Source of the DNA: JAWXBG01 sp034439875
Lineage (GTDB): Bacteria > Bacteroidota > Bacteroidia > Flavobacteriales_D > Sanyastnellaceae
NCBI GenBank assembly: GCA_034439875.1
Contig: JAWXBG010000223.1
Span: 1-64,000 of the forward strand
Reading direction: 5' to 3'
Length of the DNA stretch: 64,000 bases
A program made the translations under genes and the position numbers. The notes beneath the pieces are model-generated. The model ran no database searches. It was not told where the DNA came from and saw nothing but the letters and a program-made list of their open reading frames with translations. Shown here one piece after another: positions 1-8,321 of this stretch; the first letter of the stretch is position 1; every line of letters starts with the position of its first letter.

Positions 1-34
1 CGGGACGCTCTAGCCGTCTGAGCTCTTAAAAATA
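1..34 (-). other. tRNA-like 5' fragment cut by the window edge
   Basis: Read on the minus strand, bases 27-7 contain a D-arm-like stretch (AGCTCAG-N2-GGCTAGAGCG) closely matching the same part of the neighbouring tRNA-Ala. The normally invariant U8 is a G, and the would-be acceptor strand falls in the A/T tract of the upstream terminator, so a functional 5' end is doubtful. It may be a degenerate tRNA piece or the edge of a tRNA whose remainder lies outside the window. Confidence 0.3.
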
Positions 35-59
35 AAAAAAGGTCTTCGAATCGAAGACC
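34..59 (-). terminator. Rho-independent terminator of tRNA-Ala
   Basis: Perfect inverted repeat GGTCTTCGA (41-49) / TCGAAGACC (51-59). On the minus strand it is followed by a run of seven T (complement of the A tract at 34-40). It lies 11 bases beyond the 3' end of tRNA-Ala, in the correct orientation to end that transcript. Confidence 0.85.
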
Positions 60-69
60 TTTAACTAAG

Positions 70-143
<74 letters not shown>

Positions 144-157
144 TTTTTTGGCGGGGG

Positions 158-165
158 CAAATATA
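158..165 (-). promoter_or_regulatory. Bacteroidota -7 element upstream of tRNA-Ala
   Basis: On the minus strand this reads TATATTTG, an exact match to the Bacteroidota -7 consensus TAnnTTTG, placed 15 bases before the first base of the tRNA. No convincing -33 TTG at the usual 17-21 base spacing was seen. Confidence 0.55.
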
Positions 166-369
166 TGGAACCCATCCTTTAATCCCGTTTTCAAAGAAGA
201 ATTGATCGTTTTTTTTATCCCGAATTGGTCTGAGATTAAATTGGCTTTGTCTTTAAAAAACGTTAACTCGCCTAATTCTGCTCATTTTTCGGCAACAAGT
301 TTGCATCTCATGCGTTTATGGTACAGAGTTCAATTCTCGAACTCGGTTTTGGTTAAGGAATATGAAACG

Positions 370-394
370 GGTCTTCCAACGGGAAGACCTTTTT
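370..394 (+). terminator. Orphan plus-strand terminator
   Basis: Perfect 8-bp stem GGTCTTCC (370-377) / GGAAGACC (382-389) with loop AACG, followed by TTTTT. It is oriented for the plus strand, but no plus-strand gene precedes it. The rest of the 144-443 gap holds only the tRNA promoter and no credible coding sequence, so the hairpin either blocks read-through or ends a small non-coding RNA. Confidence 0.6.
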
Positions 395-443
395 CTTTGT
401 ATAACGCCGCAGATCGACGAATTCAATAGACAATCAAGGATCC

Positions 444-1274
444 TCATCCTTTTGCTGCGGAAAAGGCTAGTCCAAAGAAGAAGTACTTGCGCAAAAAACT
501 ATTTTTTTTCCAAATCGACTGTTCCCTAGAAATCACTTTGCCCACAGGGGAATTCCTAAAATAATGGGGCGGGAAAAGACGCACGTAATGAACCGAATTG
601 TGCGAAACAGTCATGCCGGCCGCTGCACATAACTCTTTCCACTTCGATAAAGGCCTTATATTCTCGTTGCCAAGCAGTATTTCTTTACCCAATTTCTCAT
701 CATAGATCTTGATAATACGCTTATTCCCTCGCTGCTTATAAAGCTTTAAATTCTGCACAATATTGCTTCCGTTCTCTTCTACCGCAATCATTTCTCCACC
801 CTTTTTGAGCGATTTAGAAATAATGGAAAGGGCCTCACCAATAGGCTCTAAGTGATGCAAAGTGTCTTGTACAATTACAAAGTCGTATGGTTGACTTTCC
901 TTTAAGCGGTAATCAAATAAATTTTCATAGTCGAGTTTTAGTCGAGACAAATCACCGTGTTTTGACCAAAAAGCAAGTCGCTGCGGGATTTCGGCAAAGT
1001 AGTATTCCAGAGTCGAACCGCGTACTTCAAAGCCATTGAGAACTAGAAAAATGGCTGTAGTGCCATATCCACAGCCAAGGTCCCAAATTCGAGCGCTCGG
1101 ATTTGAAGCCACTCGTTGGGCGATATACTCCAATCGCTGAACATAATAAGCTTTCCTGAACTCGAAAGTGCTAGGGTCCTGCAGAAAGCGGTAATACCCC
1201 TGAAGTGTTTCGTGCTCTCTGATTTCCTCTAAGAGTATATCAAAAAATTCCGCTGCTTTTATTCGAAAATTCAC
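444..1274 (-). CDS. SAM-dependent class I methyltransferase
   Basis: A 276-residue soluble protein. Residues about 62-95 form the first beta-alpha-beta unit of a Rossmann-type methyltransferase, with motif I DLGCGYGTT at 65-73, followed by an acidic motif II region. A post-II segment (YDFVIVQDTLHHLEPIGEAL) matches the LHH-type motif IV of the Methyltransf_11/25/31 families. The C-terminal 100 residues are basic and aromatic and probably determine substrate. The substrate cannot be read from the sequence. The gene stands alone between the tRNA region and a divergently transcribed pyrophosphohydrolase. Family call is firm; specific function unknown. Confidence 0.85.
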   Translation of the reverse strand: MNFRIKAAEFFDILLEEIREHETLQGYYRFLQDPSTFEFRKAYYVQRLEYIAQRVASNPSARIWDLGCGYGTTAIFLVLNGFEVRGSTLEYYFAEIPQRLAFWSKHGDLSRLKLDYENLFDYRLKESQPYDFVIVQDTLHHLEPIGEALSIISKSLKKGGEMIAVEENGSNIVQNLKLYKQRGNKRIIKIYDEKLGKEILLGNENIRPLSKWKELCAAAGMTVSHNSVHYVRLFPPHYFRNSPVGKVISREQSIWKKNSFLRKYFFFGLAFSAAKG

Positions 1275-1469
1275 GGCGGCAAAAGTAAGTCAAGAATATT
1301 GATCGAATTTTCACCTACTCTAATCTGCAGATTGCCATCGAGCCTATCTCAAGGCTTTATTCTGACAAGGAAATGGAAGGTTCTGGTACACACTGTTTGC
1401 AATTTTCGAGGTTCCCTGTAGCGGTTGCTGAGAGTTTTGATTGTGCATGAAGGGTGAATAAAAAGCCGA

Positions 1470-1499
1470 TTGATTCTGCGGATCTCCGAGATACTTTTG
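1470..1499 (+). promoter_or_regulatory. Promoter of the MazG-like gene
   Basis: TTG at 1470-1472 and TACTTTTG at 1492-1499 match the Bacteroidota -33 (TTG) and -7 (TAnnTTTG) elements with a 19-base spacer. The predicted transcription start near 1506 leaves a leader of about ten bases before the ATG at 1516. Confidence 0.65.
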
Positions 1500-1515
1500 A
1501 CAAAAATGCATTTCT

Positions 1516-1938
1516 ATGTCTCGACACCTTACCCTTCGCGAAACCATTGCCCACGTTGAAGAATTTCATCAATCCTTTCGTCTCAACCGAGAAGACGAAC
1601 CCACAGGAACTATTGAAGAAAGACTTCACATTCTTCGATTCGAATTGATGAAAGAGGAAAACGAGGAGTATATTGAGGCAGCTAAAAGAGGCGATCTCGT
1701 TGAAGTAGCGGACGCATTGGGCGACATGTTGTACATCCTTTGTGGCACCATTATCTCCCACGGATTGCAAGAAAAGATTGCCGAGGTATTTCTGGAAATT
1801 CAACGTTCCAATATGTCCAAACTGGATGAAAACGGTGAACCGATATACCGTGAAGATGGCAAGGTTCTTAAAAGCAATAGGTACTTCCGCCCGAATATTT
1901 CAGCAGTCTTGAGCGCGGAAACGAGCTTCAAAGTCTAA
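1516..1938 (+). CDS. MazG-like nucleotide pyrophosphohydrolase
   Basis: A 140-residue all-alpha protein of the phosphoribosyl-ATP pyrophosphohydrolase/MazG-like superfamily, which hydrolyses nucleoside triphosphates to monophosphates and pyrophosphate. The metal-binding signature is visible: the acidic cluster E47-E48-x-E50-E51 on helix one, then D66 and D70 in VADALGDMLYILCG on helix two. The C-terminal YREDGKVLKSNRYFRP-type tail is typical of the Bacteroidota group often annotated as a nucleoside triphosphate pyrophosphohydrolase family protein. The preferred nucleotide is unknown; housecleaning of non-canonical nucleotides is a reasonable inference. It has its own promoter just upstream. 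Confidence 0.85.
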   Translation: MSRHLTLRETIAHVEEFHQSFRLNREDEPTGTIEERLHILRFELMKEENEEYIEAAKRGDLVEVADALGDMLYILCGTIISHGLQEKIAEVFLEIQRSNMSKLDENGEPIYREDGKVLKSNRYFRPNISAVLSAETSFKV

Positions 1939-2036
1939 TTAAAGAGCCGATTTATCGTGCATTTACCAACTTTGATCATGCCAAAATGGCCATGAATGTC
2001 TTATCTTTGCGCACTTTTTAAAAAACTAATTCCAAG

Positions 2037-3974
2037 ATGATTACCATCAGTTTGCCGGACGGAAGCACCCGCCAGATAGAAAAGGGGACAACTGCCATGC
2101 AGGTTGCCCTGTCTATCAGTGAGGGGCTTGCCCGGAATGTACTCTGCGCAGAAATAAACGGGGAAGTGCGCGACGCTGGCCGCGCTATCGAAAACGATTG
2201 CCGCTTGAAACTTCTGACGTGGAATGATGACAATGGAAAGAATACGCTATGGCACTCATCAGCGCATTTGATGGCTGAGGCAATTCTCAGTTTTTATCCT
2301 GAAGCGAAATTGGCTATTGGACCACCGATCGAAAATGGATTTTACTACGACATAGACTTTGGAGGAAAAACATTCGCGCAAGAAGACTTTGACAAGGTTG
2401 AGAAGAAAATGCTCGAATTGGCTCGTCAAAAAAATGCATTTGTCCGTCAGGAGGTAGCCAAAAAGGATGCGATCTCTTATTTCACCGATCGCAGCGATCC
2501 TTACAAACTCGAACTTATTGAGGGCTTAGAAGATGGGTCCATTACTTTTTATACTCAAGGTGGATTCACCGATCTCTGCCGTGGGCCTCATATTCCTGAT
2601 ACAGGATTTATCAAAGCGGCGAAAGTGCTAAACGTGGCAGGGGCATATTGGAGAGGCGACGAGAAGAACAAAATGTTGACCCGCGTATATGGGATCACGT
2701 TTCCAAAGCAAAGCGAGCTTGAAGCTTACTTGGTTTTGTTGGAAGAAGCTAAAAAACGCGATCATAGAAAATTAGGCAAGGAGTTGGAATTATTCCATTT
2801 TTCGAATAGAGTAGGTCAGGGATTGCCCCTGTGGCTGCCCAAGGGAGCTGATTTGCGAAGCAGACTTACAGCCTTTTTAACTGCGGCCCAAAAGAAAGCA
2901 GGTTATGTCCAGGTAATCACCCCTCATATCGGGAGCAAAGAACTCTATGTAACGAGCGGTCACTGGGAAAAGTACGGACAAGATAGTTTTCGTCCTATAG
3001 AAACACCTCAAGAAGGCGAGGCGTTCATGTTAAAACCAATGAACTGCCCTCACCACTGCGAGATATATAGCAGCAAACCTAGATCATACAAGGATTTGCC
3101 TATTCGCATGGCCGAATTCGGCACTGTTTATCGCTATGAACAAAGTGGGGAATTGCATGGGTTAACTCGTGTTCGGGGATTTACGCAAGACGATGCCCAC
3201 ATTTTCTGTACCAACGATCAAGTAAAAGAAGAAGTTTCGAAAGTGATCGACATTGTTCTGTACATTTTCAAAACACTGGATTTTAAAGATTTCTTAGTTC
3301 AGGTTTCACTGCGCGACCCGAATAATCCCGATAAATACATCGGATCTGACGAAAATTGGGCAAAAGCAGAGAAGGCCATTCAAGAAGTAGCAGTAGAAAA
3401 AGGTCTGAAAACGGTTGTAGAGCTAGGTGAAGCAGCATTTTATGGACCAAAGCTCGATTTCATGGTGCGTGATGCGATTGGCAGGAAGTGGCAATTGGGT
3501 ACAGTGCAGGTGGATTACAATCTTCCTGAGCGATTTGAACTGGAATACACTGGTAGTGACAACCAAAAGCACCGTCCCGTAATGATACACAGGGCTCCTT
3601 TTGGATCTATGGAGCGTTTTGTGGCGATTTTAATTGAGCATTGCGCCGGTCAATTTCCACTTTGGCTAACTCCGGAGCAAGTGAGAATACTGCCTGTGAG
3701 TGAAAAATTTAATGAATATGCTCAAAACGTAGTCAGGGAACTGATTTCTTACGATATTCGCGCCCTCGTAGACGACAGGAACGAAAAAGTAGGCAAAAAA
3801 ATACGTGATGCGGAGATGGAAAAAGTCCCGTACATGTTGATTGTAGGGGAAGAGGAGGCCGGAGCTGGTACCGTTTCACCACGGAAAAAAGGCGAAGGAG
3901 ATCTTGGAGTGATGAGCATAGAAGATTTTGCACGCAAGCTGGATGCTGAAGTGAAGGCGATGTTGGCAGAATAA
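2037..3974 (+). CDS. thrS: Threonine--tRNA ligase
   Basis: A 645-residue class II aminoacyl-tRNA synthetase, close to the usual length of about 640. In order: TGS domain (residues about 1-60), the editing (second additional) domain with HSSAHLMAEA at about 75 and a CRGPHIPDTG segment, then the catalytic core with motif 2 around RYEQSGELHGLTRVRGF, zinc ligands including the MNCPHHCEIY loop, motif 3 near HRAPFGSMERF, and a C-terminal anticodon-binding domain. It charges tRNA-Thr and edits mischarged Ser-tRNA. It heads the classical thrS-infC-rpmI-rplT operon and is followed after 36 bases by infC. The ATG at 2037 sits just after an A-rich stretch, as is usual in this phylum. Confidence 0.98.
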   Translation: MITISLPDGSTRQIEKGTTAMQVALSISEGLARNVLCAEINGEVRDAGRAIENDCRLKLLTWNDDNGKNTLWHSSAHLMAEAILSFYPEAKLAIGPPIENGFYYDIDFGGKTFAQEDFDKVEKKMLELARQKNAFVRQEVAKKDAISYFTDRSDPYKLELIEGLEDGSITFYTQGGFTDLCRGPHIPDTGFIKAAKVLNVAGAYWRGDEKNKMLTRVYGITFPKQSELEAYLVLLEEAKKRDHRKLGKELELFHFSNRVGQGLPLWLPKGADLRSRLTAFLTAAQKKAGYVQVITPHIGSKELYVTSGHWEKYGQDSFRPIETPQEGEAFMLKPMNCPHHCEIYSSKPRSYKDLPIRMAEFGTVYRYEQSGELHGLTRVRGFTQDDAHIFCTNDQVKEEVSKVIDIVLYIFKTLDFKDFLVQVSLRDPNNPDKYIGSDENWAKAEKAIQEVAVEKGLKTVVELGEAAFYGPKLDFMVRDAIGRKWQLGTVQVDYNLPERFELEYTGSDNQKHRPVMIHRAPFGSMERFVAILIEHCAGQFPLWLTPEQVRILPVSEKFNEYAQNVVRELISYDIRALVDDRNEKVGKKIRDAEMEKVPYMLIVGEEEAGAGTVSPRKKGEGDLGVMSIEDFARKLDAEVKAMLAE

Positions 3975-3997
3975 GAGAAATAAGAACATTATAAAAA

Positions 3998-4013
3998 AGG
4001 AGGGCACATTATT
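3998..4013 (+). promoter_or_regulatory. Strong Shine-Dalgarno and AUU start of infC
   Basis: AGGAGGG at 3998-4004 is followed six bases later by an in-frame ATT at 4011 (a second ATT is at 4008). Most mRNAs of this phylum lack a Shine-Dalgarno sequence, so this strong one in front of a non-standard start codon stands out. In E. coli infC the AUU start mediates IF3 autoregulation; the same arrangement is inferred here. Confidence 0.7.
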
Positions 4014-4550
4014 AAGAAAGTATTCAGGGGGCGCGTGCAACAAGAAGATGAGCACCGCATCAACAGCAGGATCCTGGCGCAAGAAGTTAGATTGGTAGGC
4101 GAGAACGTCGAAGTAGGCGTTTACAGTCTCAAAGAAGCTTTGAGATTAGCCGAAGAGCAGGATAAGGATCTGGTGGAGATATCACCCAATGCAGTACCTC
4201 CGGTTTGTAGAATTGTTGATTACAAGAAGTTTCTCTATGATCAAAAGAAACGTCAGAAAGAAATCAAAGCGAAGCAAACCAATGTAGAAACGAAAGAAAT
4301 TCGTTTCGGTCCCAACACAGATGACCACGATTTTCAGTTCAAACTGAAGCATGCAGTAGGTTTTTTGCAAGAAGGTGCTAAGGTAAAAGCACATGTTTTC
4401 TTCAAAGGACGAGCTATCGTGTTTAAAGAAAGGGGAGAGGTTTTACTGCTCAAGTTCATACAAGAACTTGCTGAATATGGAGTTCCAGAAGCTTTGCCAA
4501 AGTTGGAAGGAAAAAAGATGTTTGTGTTGATCAATCCGAAGAAAAAGTAA
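4011..4550 (+). CDS. infC: Translation initiation factor IF-3 (AUU start)
   Basis: IF-3 binds the 30S subunit, prevents premature 50S joining and checks start-codon and initiator-tRNA pairing. The N-terminal domain runs from HRINSRI through SPNAVPPVCRIVDYKKF, a charged linker helix (KKRQKEIKAKQ) follows, and the C-terminal domain contains KEIRFGPNTDDHDFQFKL and ends in NPKKK. The first conventional start is GTG at 4035 (171 residues). The open frame extends upstream to ATT at 4011 behind AGGAGGG, adding IKKVFRGR; such a basic N-terminal extension is expected in this group. I therefore place the start at 4011, giving about 179 residues. It lies between thrS and rpmI. GTG at 4035 remains the alternative. 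Confidence 0.9.
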   Translation: MKKVFRGRVQQEDEHRINSRILAQEVRLVGENVEVGVYSLKEALRLAEEQDKDLVEISPNAVPPVCRIVDYKKFLYDQKKRQKEIKAKQTNVETKEIRFGPNTDDHDFQFKLKHAVGFLQEGAKVKAHVFFKGRAIVFKERGEVLLLKFIQELAEYGVPEALPKLEGKKMFVLINPKKK

Positions 4551-4571
4551 ATTGTTAAAACCAGAATAGCG

Positions 4572-4766
4572 ATGCCTAAATCGAAAACAAAATCCGGCGC
4601 CAAAAAGCGTTTTAAGCTAACAGGTACCGGTAAAATTAAGCGTAAGCACGCATTCATGAGGCACATTCTCACAAAGAAGTCTAAGAAGCGCAAACGCGCA
4701 CTTGGACATGATGCCATTGTGGATCCTACTAACGCCAAAAGCATCAGGGCACAGTTGCTCGCCTGA
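4572..4766 (+). CDS. rpmI: Large subunit ribosomal protein bL35
   Basis: A 64-residue, very basic protein beginning MPKSKTKSGAKKRFKLTGTG, the standard bL35 start, with the family-typical HILTKKSKKRKR segment. It lies 21 bases after infC and before rplT, the universal order for this cluster. Length matches the family (about 65). Confidence 0.97.
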   Translation: MPKSKTKSGAKKRFKLTGTGKIKRKHAFMRHILTKKSKKRKRALGHDAIVDPTNAKSIRAQLLA

Positions 4767-4854
4767 TAAAAAAAAGAGCACGGTAAGTTTAACCCGGGAA
4801 TTGGTCCAAGTTTATCTTAATTGATAGCGCCTATTACCAAAAAGCAAAAACAAT

Positions 4855-5199
4855 ATGCCACGTTCAAAAAACGCAGTCGCATCGAGAGCCAGAAGAAAGA
4901 AAATCTTCAAATTGGCCAAAGGGTATTTCGGATCCAGAAAAAATGTATGGACCGTTGCCAAAAACTCAGTAGAAAAAGCATTGTGTTATGCCTACATCGG
5001 CAGAAAACAGCGCAAGAGAAACTTTCGTTCTCTGTGGATCGCCAGGATCAATGCCGGAGCCCGCGAATATGGAATGTCTTATTCCGAGTTCATGGGTAAA
5101 ATCCACAAGAATGGTGTTGAGCTGAACAGAAAAGTACTTGCCGATTTGGCCATGAACCATCCCGACGCTTTTAAAGCTGTTGTGGAAAAGGTGAAATAA
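4855..5199 (+). CDS. rplT: Large subunit ribosomal protein bL20
   Basis: A 114-residue basic protein with the conserved bL20 course: MPRSKNAVASRARRKKIFKL, the GYFGSRKN segment, then WIARINAGAREYGMSYSEFM and the C-terminal globular part ending NHPDAFKAVVEKVK. It binds 23S rRNA early in 50S assembly and represses this operon in several bacteria; no leader structure for that was recognised here. It is the last gene of the operon and is followed by a terminator. Confidence 0.97.
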   Translation: MPRSKNAVASRARRKKIFKLAKGYFGSRKNVWTVAKNSVEKALCYAYIGRKQRKRNFRSLWIARINAGAREYGMSYSEFMGKIHKNGVELNRKVLADLAMNHPDAFKAVVEKVK

Positions 5200-5220
5200 T
5201 CGAAAGAATTCAGACATTTG

Positions 5221-5249
5221 AAAAGGGAATCTCATGGTTCCCTTTTTTG
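5221..5249 (+). terminator. Terminator of the thrS-infC-rpmI-rplT operon
   Basis: AAGGGAA / TTCCCTT stem with loop TCTCATGG, followed by six T, 22 bases after the rplT stop codon on the same strand. Confidence 0.85.
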
Positions 5250-5276
5250 TTAAACAGCTATGTATACATTTAAGAA

Positions 5277-7181
5277 ATGAAGTTTTACCAAAAAATCGTG
5301 TTCATCCTATTTTTTGTGCTGCCATCATCTCTCTTGGCGCAGTTGGAAAGGGTGGGTTATACTGAAGTTGCCGATGAGTTTCCGGTAGATACCAAATGGA
5401 TAAATTATGATACGCCACTCAGCTTTTCTTCTTTTCGCGACAAGCTACTTGTGATTCATACCATGGATTTGGATTGTATCGATTGCATTGAGCAAAATTT
5501 ATTTTTGGACAAATCAGTTCGTTCTTTTTTCCATACTCAGCTTATCACGGTGTTTGACGAAGACACAACGGATGTGCTTTATGTAGAAAGGATAAACGAT
5601 TACATAAAGAGAAATCACATCAATCACCCTGTGGCAATCATGCCCGGTTTTAAGGGATTGAAAAACATTGATGAAAGGAGACCGGGAATTACCCTTGTAT
5701 ATTTAAACAAGGCAGTACCTTTTCAGAAACTTGTTAAAGTTGGAATGTCTCCCGATCTAATTGGTTTAAAAGAGACTTTTGAAACGATCAATAAAAGTCC
5801 TAAATCAGGACAAGTCTTTGCGACTTCCATCTATCAATCTCGATCTAATCCGGATGTACTGGCACAGGCACTCATCGAGTTTCCCACATATCTCAGCGAA
5901 GGCGCTGGAGGACAACAGATTTTTGTGACTGATGCGGGTCACGACAGAATTGTGCTCACAGACTCGCAGGGAGATGTAAATACGGTTGTGGGAATGGCTG
6001 GAGGTGGTTTTGTAGAAGGACCATTTGATGTTGCAAGATTTAACGGTGCATCGGGTACCGCTTACAACGAGAAAGACTATGTTCTATATATTGCTGATAC
6101 TTACAATCACAGATTGCGCGTAGCTGATTTCAAAGACGGTCAAACTAAAACAGTTTTGGGCAATGGTGTTTCCTTTGCAAATTCACAATTGCAAGAACAA
6201 GGATATACCCCTGGATTGACGACTAAAATTTTGGATGAAACCGAACCATTCGGCTATCCGACAGATGTACTTTTCATGAATGGTAAAGTCTATGTAGCGA
6301 GTGCTGAATACAATCAGATTTTTGAATTCAATCCGACGAGTAAAAGTGCAAATGAGTTGGTGCGTGTGATGACTCCTATAGACAGTATGGGAGCAGTGCC
6401 TTACATTTCAAACCTCTCGGCGGGGAAAGATACAATCTACTGCGTGCTGAGCGATGGATCTGTATATGCCGTTGCACTTGGTGGCGAGAAACCGGTTGCT
6501 TCATTGTTATTAAAACAGACAGGGCTGCGTTCATTTGTGCAAGTCGAAAATTATTTGCTCGCAACTGTCGATCATAAGATATATAGTTTTAGTAAATCGG
6601 AGTTGAAAGTAAAAAGTGGTAGTGGCGTGAGAGGTATTAAAAATGGAAAAGCATCGAAGTCCATGTATTCTTCTCCTTTCGACCTAGTTAGTTGGCAGGG
6701 TCAGGCGATGATTTCTGATGCCGGAAATCACACCCTTAGAACGATCTCTTTAAAAAAGGGCAAATCCGCTGGATATCATTATTTCCCAGGAAGCAATTTG
6801 TGGCGATTTGCTGATGCTACTTCACACAGTGAATCAGCTTCTTTTGATCCAATCCATTGTGGAGTGGGAGCAGACATTACTATCAAACTTGATTTGGGAG
6901 AATACAAACTTGTACCTGAAGGTCACAATGAAGTACATGCCGACGGATCAAGTCCATTATCGATGACTTCTATGGATATCTTGGAAAATCAGTTTACCTT
7001 TAGCATAACAAATGAGGGATATTCCGGGGCCATATTCTTAGAACTTTTTCTGACGGTTCAAAAGAAGAACAATCCGGATTCTTATTTTCACAAAAGGGCT
7101 TTTTTAAATATTCCTATCGAATATGATAAACAAGGAGCTTCTGCACATGAGAGAACATTCAAGCCACTTATTACAGACTAG
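5277..7181 (+). CDS. Secreted NHLRC2-like thioredoxin-fold / NHL-propeller protein
   Basis: A 634-residue exported protein with signal peptide (residues 1-22, cleavage after SSLLAQ). A thioredoxin-like domain follows (about 40-165) with a CIDC motif at 67-70. Next comes an NHL-type beta-propeller (about 200-510) with recurring blade signatures such as DAGHDRIVLTDSQG, IADTYNHRLRVAD and SDAGNHTLRTIS, and a C-terminal beta-sandwich (about 530-630). The same thioredoxin + NHL + beta-strand order defines NHLRC2 proteins of animals and bacteria, whose biochemical role is still unclear. The CIDC pair suggests thiol-disulfide chemistry in the periplasm or at the surface, which is an inference. It is a single gene between the ribosomal operon terminator and a convergent TPR gene. 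Confidence 0.78.
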   Translation: MKFYQKIVFILFFVLPSSLLAQLERVGYTEVADEFPVDTKWINYDTPLSFSSFRDKLLVIHTMDLDCIDCIEQNLFLDKSVRSFFHTQLITVFDEDTTDVLYVERINDYIKRNHINHPVAIMPGFKGLKNIDERRPGITLVYLNKAVPFQKLVKVGMSPDLIGLKETFETINKSPKSGQVFATSIYQSRSNPDVLAQALIEFPTYLSEGAGGQQIFVTDAGHDRIVLTDSQGDVNTVVGMAGGGFVEGPFDVARFNGASGTAYNEKDYVLYIADTYNHRLRVADFKDGQTKTVLGNGVSFANSQLQEQGYTPGLTTKILDETEPFGYPTDVLFMNGKVYVASAEYNQIFEFNPTSKSANELVRVMTPIDSMGAVPYISNLSAGKDTIYCVLSDGSVYAVALGGEKPVASLLLKQTGLRSFVQVENYLLATVDHKIYSFSKSELKVKSGSGVRGIKNGKASKSMYSSPFDLVSWQGQAMISDAGNHTLRTISLKKGKSAGYHYFPGSNLWRFADATSHSESASFDPIHCGVGADITIKLDLGEYKLVPEGHNEVHADGSSPLSMTSMDILENQFTFSITNEGYSGAIFLELFLTVQKKNNPDSYFHKRAFLNIPIEYDKQGASAHERTFKPLITD

Positions 7182-7200
7182 ATTTTATCCCAATTCACCA

Positions 7201-8244
7201 TTACTTTTCGCCCTTCACTCTTGAAAGCGCTTTTGCAGCGTCGGTGAATGTGGGTTCCAATTTGAGCGCCTGCGTATAATCTTCTTTGGCTTCTTTGGTT
7301 TTATTCAAGCTTTCGAAGGACAGACCTCTATTATAGTACGCTTTTGTGTATGCAGGTACCAGATTGATTGCCTCTGAGAATTCGACTGCCGCCGAATCGT
7401 ACTGTTGCATGTATTCCAGATACACATATCCTTTATTGAAATGCGCTGCAGCCCAAGTTGGATCTATTTTTAGAATTTCATCGTAGCACTCAAAGGCCTG
7501 ACGATACCAAGCAGGGTTCTTTTTACCGTTGTCCTGTAAGAATATAGCCTTGTTGTACAGAGCCTCTATACTTTGGGGTTTGATATCTATTGCCTGATTG
7601 TAGTATTCAAGTGCAAGAGGATGTTTTTTGTCTGCATAAGTGAGCCCAAGTTCAATGTACGCGTCAAAATAATCAGGGTCTACTTCTATGGCTGTCTGAT
7701 AAGATGAAAACGCGAGGTTCGTGTCGCCAATAGTTCTGTACAACCTACCTTTTAAATAATACGCGTAGGGGAGGAGTTCGTTTTCTTTCAGCGCTGCATT
7801 GATATGCCCGATCGCCATTTCGTAGTTTTTTAGAACGATGTCGATAGCGGCTTTTTTCAGAAGACAGTCAGTATTTTTATCATTTTTGCCTAAACAGTTT
7901 GTGTATTCTATATATGCATTTTTCACATCTTGTCTAAACCAGTGCAATTCGCCTTTGTAGAGATAAATTTCATCTTGAGTGCTGTCAGATTGAAGTGCTC
8001 TGGCGACGTCGAGAAACGCTAGATCGTAATTTTCCCTTTGACCGTAGTACTTAGCTCTATTGAGGTAATTGAGGTAATTATTGGGGTCCTCCAATATTTT
8101 TTGATTTAAGTTTTGCAACGAAGAGTCGACTGTTGCTTTTTCGTCGCTTTTATTTCCTTCCTGACCTGTTTGTTTTGGTTTTTGGTAGCATGCGGCTAGG
8201 GTCACTAAGGCTAGAACAATGAAATACGGATAAGATCTTTTCAT
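7201..8244 (-). CDS. TPR-repeat lipoprotein
   Basis: A 347-residue lipoprotein. The start is placed at the ATG at 8244 because it immediately precedes a lipoprotein signal peptide (MKRSYPYFIVLALVTLAAC, lipobox Cys19); an upstream in-frame start at 8307 would add 21 residues without signal character. From about residue 50 the protein is a run of roughly eight to nine 34-residue tetratricopeptide repeats, visible as recurrent YYLKGRLYRTIGDTNLAFSS- and YNRGLSFESLNKTKEAKED-type units. TPRs mediate protein-protein contacts; the partner is unknown. It lies downstream of recA, separated by the recA terminator. Confidence 0.85.
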   Translation of the reverse strand: MKRSYPYFIVLALVTLAACYQKPKQTGQEGNKSDEKATVDSSLQNLNQKILEDPNNYLNYLNRAKYYGQRENYDLAFLDVARALQSDSTQDEIYLYKGELHWFRQDVKNAYIEYTNCLGKNDKNTDCLLKKAAIDIVLKNYEMAIGHINAALKENELLPYAYYLKGRLYRTIGDTNLAFSSYQTAIEVDPDYFDAYIELGLTYADKKHPLALEYYNQAIDIKPQSIEALYNKAIFLQDNGKKNPAWYRQAFECYDEILKIDPTWAAAHFNKGYVYLEYMQQYDSAAVEFSEAINLVPAYTKAYYNRGLSFESLNKTKEAKEDYTQALKLEPTFTDAAKALSRVKGEK

Positions 8245-8275
8245 GGGACTACAAGGATAAGGCATAATGAAATAA

Positions 8276-8306
8276 AAAGCCCGTGAATCGAAAGATCCAC
8301 GGGCCA
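8276..8306 (-). terminator. recA terminator
   Basis: On the minus strand, GGCCCGTG-GATC / GATT-CACGGGC forms a strong GC-rich hairpin followed by TTTTT, 16 bases after the recA stop codon. It lies just upstream of the TPR gene and should separate the two transcripts. Confidence 0.85.
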
Positions 8307-8321
8307 AAAATATTTCAAAAT

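Noticed and set aside
148..429. Open frame of 93 codons on the plus strand beside tRNA-Ala
   Set aside because: It starts with TTG, overlaps the tRNA promoter and a terminator hairpin, and its translation has no domain, signal peptide or sensible composition.
4821..5099. Open frame overlapping rplT in another frame
   Set aside because: It is a shadow of rplT; the rplT frame encodes an unmistakable bL20.
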